From: Planctomycetes bacterium UBA2386 | Lineage (GTDB): Bacteria > Planctomycetota > UBA1135 > UBA2386 | Assembly: GCA_002343845.1 (NCBI GenBank) | Contig: DDSQ01000017.1 | Span: 1 to 17,322, forward strand | Length of the DNA stretch: 17,322 nt | Reading direction: 5' to 3' | Shown: positions 14,136 through 17,322 of the stretch, in pieces | Layout of the letters: each line of letters opens with the position of its first letter | Position numbering within the stretch: position 1 is the stretch's first letter | Position numbers and translations under genes: made by a program | Notes under the pieces: generated by a model | What the model was told of the DNA's origin: nothing | Database searches by the model: none | Seen by the model: the letters and a program-made list of their open reading frames with translations, nothing else

Positions 14136-16715
14136 TCACCAGTCGCCGAACGTGTCGGGCGTGTCGCTTTCCGGCGGCGGCGGGGGCGGGGCGGGCCCGC
14201 CGGACTGGCCCGGCGGCGGCGGCGGCTTGTAGTCGTCGACACCGTCGCCAGGAACGCGCGGGCCGCGGCGCTTGGGCCGGCCCTTGCCCTCGACGATGCT
14301 GCCAAACGTCGGCACGCGCTTGGGATCCAACTCGACGTCGAACGCGGACAGATCGAGGGCCGCCGGTTCGATCACGTCGACCTTGCCGCGTCGATCGCGG
14401 AAGCGCGGCACGACGTCGACGTCGTGCGGCCGGTCGTCGCGCGGCCGGTCCTGGTGGGAACGACGGCGGTCGCGGTGCCCCGAGCGCTGCTGGTGCTGGT
14501 GCTGGTGCTGGTGTTGCCGCGGCGGGTGCTGCTGCCGTTGCGGTTGCTGCGGTTGCTGCGGGCGGTCGCCCGAGTGGCCGCCAGGCTGGTCGTCGCCCTC
14601 GGAGCGACGGCGACCACGGCGGCGACGGCGGCGCCGTCGGCCCGAACGGTCGCCCGGCTCGGCGTCGCCCGCCGGCGTGGGGGGAGCCCCTTCGTCGATG
14701 GGCTCGCCGCCGGCATCGCTCGCTGCCTCGCCGGTCTCGTCGGCGCGGTGCGGGCCGTCGACGTCGTCCTCGGCCGGGGCATCGGGGTCGCGCTGCTCGC
14801 GCACCGGGCGCAGCGGTTCGTGCTGCGCGTGCTCGGCATCGACGGCTTCGCCGTGCGGTGCCGGAGGGGGGCTCTCGCGGAAGGCGTCACCGCCGCGACC
14901 ACGCCGGCGTCGGCGACGGCGGCGTCGGCGGCCGCCTTCGCCTTCGGGCTGGCCGGCGTCGGCGGTGGCGGGGCGTGCCGTGTCCTCTGGAACTGGGCCG
15001 TCGCTGGCCAGCACGTTGTCGTCGGCAGCGTCGAGGTCGGAGTCGTCGGCGCCCTCGGGATGCACGAAGTCGTGCACGACGTGTGGGGTCCGGACCGACG
15101 GCGGCGCGTCGTCGTCGTCGCCCGGCGAAGTCTCGGGCGCGGGCGCCGCCATGCCTTCGGCCGGCGCGTCTGCGGGGAATGCGTCGCCCTCCTGTCCACC
15201 GCGGCGGCGGCCGCGGCGACGGCGGCGTCGGCGACGACGACCCGGCTCGCCCGGCTGCGCCCACGGATTCGCCGGTGCTTCGTCGTTGCCCCGGCCTTCG
15301 TCCGTCGCGGGTGGCGCTTCGGCGTCGTCGGGCGCGGCGTTCTCGTCGTCCGCCGACCGTGGTTCGTCCGCGGCCTGGTCGCGCGGTGCGTTCGCTGCTT
15401 CGCCGCCGTGCTCGTCGTCGTACTCGCGCCGCTCATCGAAGCGTTCGCCGCCGTGGAACGCGGCGTCGGCGAGATCGCGCCAACGGTCGACGACCGACAG
15501 GTCGCCGCCGGCAGCCATCGTGCGCAATTCGAACAGGTCGAGCGCTTCGAGGAAGTACGGACCGTGCACGAAGCCTTCGGTGCGGAAGCGCTTCTCGCCG
15601 TCGTCCTGGGCGAACCGGTGCTGCACGCCGCAGATGCGCTTCAGGCAGCCGGCGTCGCGCCGCGGCAGCCGCAGTTCGGCGCAGAACGGGCCGAGCAGTT
15701 CTTCGGCGATCGACGACGGGCTGCGGCCGGGGTTGCGCGCGGACTTGGCCAGCACCGTGTCGACGAGCAGCGTGCCGAGCAGCACTCCGCTCGGCGGCAT
15801 GTGACCGTCCTGGATGCGGTGGTCGAGGGCCTGCAGCAGACGCCAGAAGTCGACGCGCTCCTCGTGCGCCGCATCGGCGAGGTGGTCGGCGAGCACCGGC
15901 ACGAGGCTGCGCACGGCGCCGACATCGCGCAGCAACTGGAAGCTGTCGAGCGAATGGCCGCTGCGCAGCAGGCGCAGGATCTCCTCGAACAGGCGCGGGG
16001 GGGCGCTGCGCACGAGGTCAGCCGACGTGTCGCACATGGCCTGGAACGTGCCGGGCTCGACGGTGAAGCCGAGCCGCCCGGCGAACTTCGCGGCGCGCAG
16101 GATGCGCACCGGGTCCTCGCGGAAGCGGACGTGCGGGTCGCCGATCGTGCGGATCACGCGGTCGCGGACGTCCTGCAGGCCGTTGGTGTAGTCGAGGATC
16201 GTGTCGCGCGTCGGGTCGAGGAACAGCGCGTTGACCGTGAAGTCGCGGCGGAGCGCGTCTTCCTCGGCCGTGCCGAACTCGTTGTCGCGCGTGATCAGGA
16301 CGTCGTCGCCGTTCTCGCTCGCCTGCGGCGACTGGCGGAACGTCGAGCACTCCAGGATCTTGGTGTTGCCGTGGAAGTGCAGGTGCGCGAGCTTGAAGCG
16401 GCGGCCGATGATGCGGCTGTTGCGCGGGAAGACGCGCTTGACCTGCTGGGGTCGCGCGGCGGTCGCGATGTCGTAGTCCTTCGGCGTGCGGCCGAGCAGC
16501 AGGTCGCGAACGCAGCCACCGACCAGGTAGGCCTCGTGACCGAACTTCTGCAGGCGCTGCGTGGCGCGCACCGCGTCGCCGTCGAGTTGCGACAGGTCCA
16601 CGCCCGTCGGGGAAAGGATCGTCGGTTCGATCGTCGTGCGTCCAGGTTCGCGAAAGTGCGCGGACGGTTTACCGGGCGACCCCGGCGACCGGCAACCAGT
16701 TTCTCCGTGCGGCAT
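14136..16715 (-). CDS. pcnB: Poly(A) polymerase / tRNA nucleotidyltransferase-family PcnB with long disordered tail
   Basis: 859 residues, nearly twice E. coli PcnB. The first 425 form the class II nucleotidyltransferase core: LVGGCVRDLLLG (64-75), catalytic acids D80 and D82 in KDYDIATAARP, RRDFTVNAL (157-165) and the neck segment REDPVRILRAAKFAGRLGF (199-217). It adds 3' AMP to RNA, marking it for decay; CCA-adding activity cannot be excluded by sequence alone. Residues 430-859 are a low-complexity tail: acidic stretches alternate with three Arg blocks (493-505, 596-607, 693-704). Next come a Gln/His-rich part (719-743), a more ordinary island (about 765-822, containing VPTFGSIVEGK) and a Pro-rich end. 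The ATG at 16715 is the most upstream start; homology really begins near residue 30, so a later start is possible. Confidence 0.92.
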   Translation of the reverse strand: MPHGETGCRSPGSPGKPSAHFREPGRTTIEPTILSPTGVDLSQLDGDAVRATQRLQKFGHEAYLVGGCVRDLLLGRTPKDYDIATAARPQQVKRVFPRNSRIIGRRFKLAHLHFHGNTKILECSTFRQSPQASENGDDVLITRDNEFGTAEEDALRRDFTVNALFLDPTRDTILDYTNGLQDVRDRVIRTIGDPHVRFREDPVRILRAAKFAGRLGFTVEPGTFQAMCDTSADLVRSAPPRLFEEILRLLRSGHSLDSFQLLRDVGAVRSLVPVLADHLADAAHEERVDFWRLLQALDHRIQDGHMPPSGVLLGTLLVDTVLAKSARNPGRSPSSIAEELLGPFCAELRLPRRDAGCLKRICGVQHRFAQDDGEKRFRTEGFVHGPYFLEALDLFELRTMAAGGDLSVVDRWRDLADAAFHGGERFDERREYDDEHGGEAANAPRDQAADEPRSADDENAAPDDAEAPPATDEGRGNDEAPANPWAQPGEPGRRRRRRRRRGRRRGGQEGDAFPADAPAEGMAAPAPETSPGDDDDAPPSVRTPHVVHDFVHPEGADDSDLDAADDNVLASDGPVPEDTARPATADAGQPEGEGGRRRRRRRRRRGRGGDAFRESPPPAPHGEAVDAEHAQHEPLRPVREQRDPDAPAEDDVDGPHRADETGEAASDAGGEPIDEGAPPTPAGDAEPGDRSGRRRRRRRRGRRRSEGDDQPGGHSGDRPQQPQQPQRQQHPPRQHQHQHQHQQRSGHRDRRRSHQDRPRDDRPHDVDVVPRFRDRRGKVDVIEPAALDLSAFDVELDPKRVPTFGSIVEGKGRPKRRGPRVPGDGVDDYKPPPPPGQSGGPAPPPPPPESDTPDTFGDW
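14490..14513 (-). repeat. Hexanucleotide tandem repeat coding Gln-His in the pcnB tail
   Basis: Four perfect copies of CTGGTG (plus strand) encode alternating Gln and His in the PcnB tail (about residues 734-742). Flanking bases are degenerate copies of the same unit. In-frame gain or loss would only change tail length. Confidence 0.85.
14604..15239 (-). repeat. Three arginine blocks separated by acidic spacers within pcnB
   Basis: The blocks lie at 15201-15239, 14895-14930 and 14604-14639, spaced about 300 bases apart. Each codes 8 to 10 Arg in a row followed by GRRR or GRG. Codons within each block are mixed (CGT, CGC, CGA, CGG), so this is not simple recent slippage of one triplet. The spacers are rich in Asp, Glu, Ala and Pro. 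Confidence 0.85.
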
Positions 16716-16742
16716 TGCGGCCGCCCGCGGACCCGCGCGGGA

Positions 16743-17322
16743 TCAGGCCTGCAGGCCGCCGTCGACGGTCAGGACCTGGCCGGTCAGGTAGGTGCTGCCG
16801 TCGCCGAGCAGGAACGCCACCAGCCCGAGCACGTCGCTGGGCGTGCCGAGCCGCCCGAGCGGCACGCGGGCTGCGAGCCGTTGCTGGCTTTCGCGGTGGC
16901 TGTGCTCGTGCGCGATCAGGCCCGGCGCCACGACGTTCACCGTCACGCCGGCCGGCGCGACCTCGAGCGCGAGACTGCGCGCGAGCTGGATCACGGCGGC
17001 CTTGGCGGCGAAGTAGACCGGCGCGCGCAGCATGCCGCGGTCCTTGTCGGCGCCGGCGGCGGCGAACAGCACGACGCGGCCGCGTCGGGCGGCGACCATC
17101 GCCGGCACGATCGCCTGCACGGTGTGGAACGCGCTCGCGACGTTGCTGGCGAACAGGTGGTCGAAGGTCGGCCGGTCGGTGGAGAGCAACGGCTGCTCGG
17201 CGAAGTCACCGACGGTGTGGATCAGGGCGAACGGCGCGCCGTGCTTGCTCTGGTAGCCGGCGAACGCCGCCCGCAGCGCCGCGGGGTCGGTCGCGTCGAC
17301 GCCGGTGTGGCGGGTCCAAGTG
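16743..17322 (-). CDS. Short-chain dehydrogenase/reductase (SDR), 5' end outside window
   Basis: The visible 192 residues are the C-terminal three quarters of an SDR; the Rossmann TGxxxGxG part is beyond 17322. Seen are LIHTVGDF in place of the usual NNAG motif, LFASNVASAFH with the structural Asn, and VYFAAKAAV with the catalytic Tyr (17013-17015) and Lys (17001-17003). PGLIAHE and the FabG-like ending GDGSTYLTGQVLTVDGG follow. The catalytic Ser strand, normally VxxISS, reads VVLFAAAG (AAA at 17055-17063), so the active-site Ser is missing. It may be a divergent reductase or a non-catalytic member. A TTG at 17189 is not the start, because SDR sequence continues upstream of it. The stop is 27 bases before pcnB. 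Confidence 0.9.
   Translation of the reverse strand, partial: TWTRHTGVDATDPAALRAAFAGYQSKHGAPFALIHTVGDFAEQPLLSTDRPTFDHLFASNVASAFHTVQAIVPAMVAARRGRVVLFAAAGADKDRGMLRAPVYFAAKAAVIQLARSLALEVAPAGVTVNVVAPGLIAHEHSHRESQQRLAARVPLGRLGTPSDVLGLVAFLLGDGSTYLTGQVLTVDGGLQA

Noticed and set aside
14111..14305. Longer N-terminus for PanB (start at 14305)
   Set aside because: The extension overlaps the end of pcnB and does not resemble PanB; ATG 14110 gives the normal family length.
14480..14530. Possible CRISPR-like array
   Set aside because: The units are only 6 bases, contiguous and in frame in a coding region, with no spacers.
14272..15804. A Ser/Arg/Pro-rich 510-codon plus-strand frame opposite the pcnB tail
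   Set aside because: Its low complexity is the reverse complement of the PcnB acidic and Arg blocks; the PcnB frame continues from a solid catalytic core.
10406..16066. A 1886-codon open frame on the plus strand across purL, panB and pcnB
   Set aside because: It is antisense to three well-supported genes, runs through their gaps, is dominated by Arg, Ala, His and Gln, and shows no domain. Such frames are a by-product of very high GC.
16743..17189. TTG at 17189 as the SDR start
   Set aside because: The frame continues upstream with clear SDR sequence (LIHTVGDF), so the gene is cut by the window edge.

Overview
The window is a very GC-rich, densely packed bacterial chromosome segment (about 17.3 kb, 13 protein genes, no gene-free stretch over about 150 bases). 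The content points to a planctomycete-like organism. It has a TIGR02999/Sigma70_ECF-type sigma factor directly followed by a membrane Ser/Thr kinase with TPR repeats. It also has a PcnB with a huge disordered tail and very high GC at third codon positions. The taxonomic call is inference. No rRNA, tRNA, CRISPR array, insertion sequence or phage gene was seen.

Plus-strand half (57-6752). A Fur-family metalloregulator overlaps an NtrC-type sigma-54 response regulator by 4 bases (57-1897). A 144-base gap follows. It carries a perfect 20-base palindrome and a second, competing stem. Then comes a three-gene signalling cluster with almost no spacers: ECF sigma factor (2042), Ser/Thr kinase with one membrane helix and TPRs (2633), and a membrane-anchored protein with carboxypeptidase-regulatory-like beta-sandwich repeats (5172-6752). 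The likely theme is kinase-controlled sigma activity feeding an envelope response.

Minus-strand half (17322 down to 6759), read in transcription order. The order is an SDR oxidoreductase (5' part outside the window), poly(A) polymerase-like PcnB with a 430-residue charged tail, PanB (pantothenate/CoA pathway) and a PurS-PurS-PurL fusion. PurQ, a small lipoprotein and a LOG-family nucleotide phosphoribohydrolase follow. After a short gap come a second lipoprotein and a divergent FabD-like acyltransferase. From purL through the LOG gene every junction overlaps by 1 to 4 bases, so purine synthesis, an unknown lipoprotein and a nucleotide-hydrolysing enzyme are probably translationally coupled. 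The two halves converge at 6752/6759 with only 6 bases between stop codons and no visible terminator.

The most interesting points are: (i) the duplicated PurS domain fused to PurL with a separate PurQ; (ii) the PcnB tail with three arginine blocks alternating with acidic stretches and one non-repetitive island; (iii) a FabD homologue that keeps Ser/His but lacks the malonyl-binding Arg; (iv) an SDR lacking the catalytic Ser; (v) the 20-base palindrome in front of the ECF sigma/kinase cluster. I did not find a clearly new defence or mobile system.
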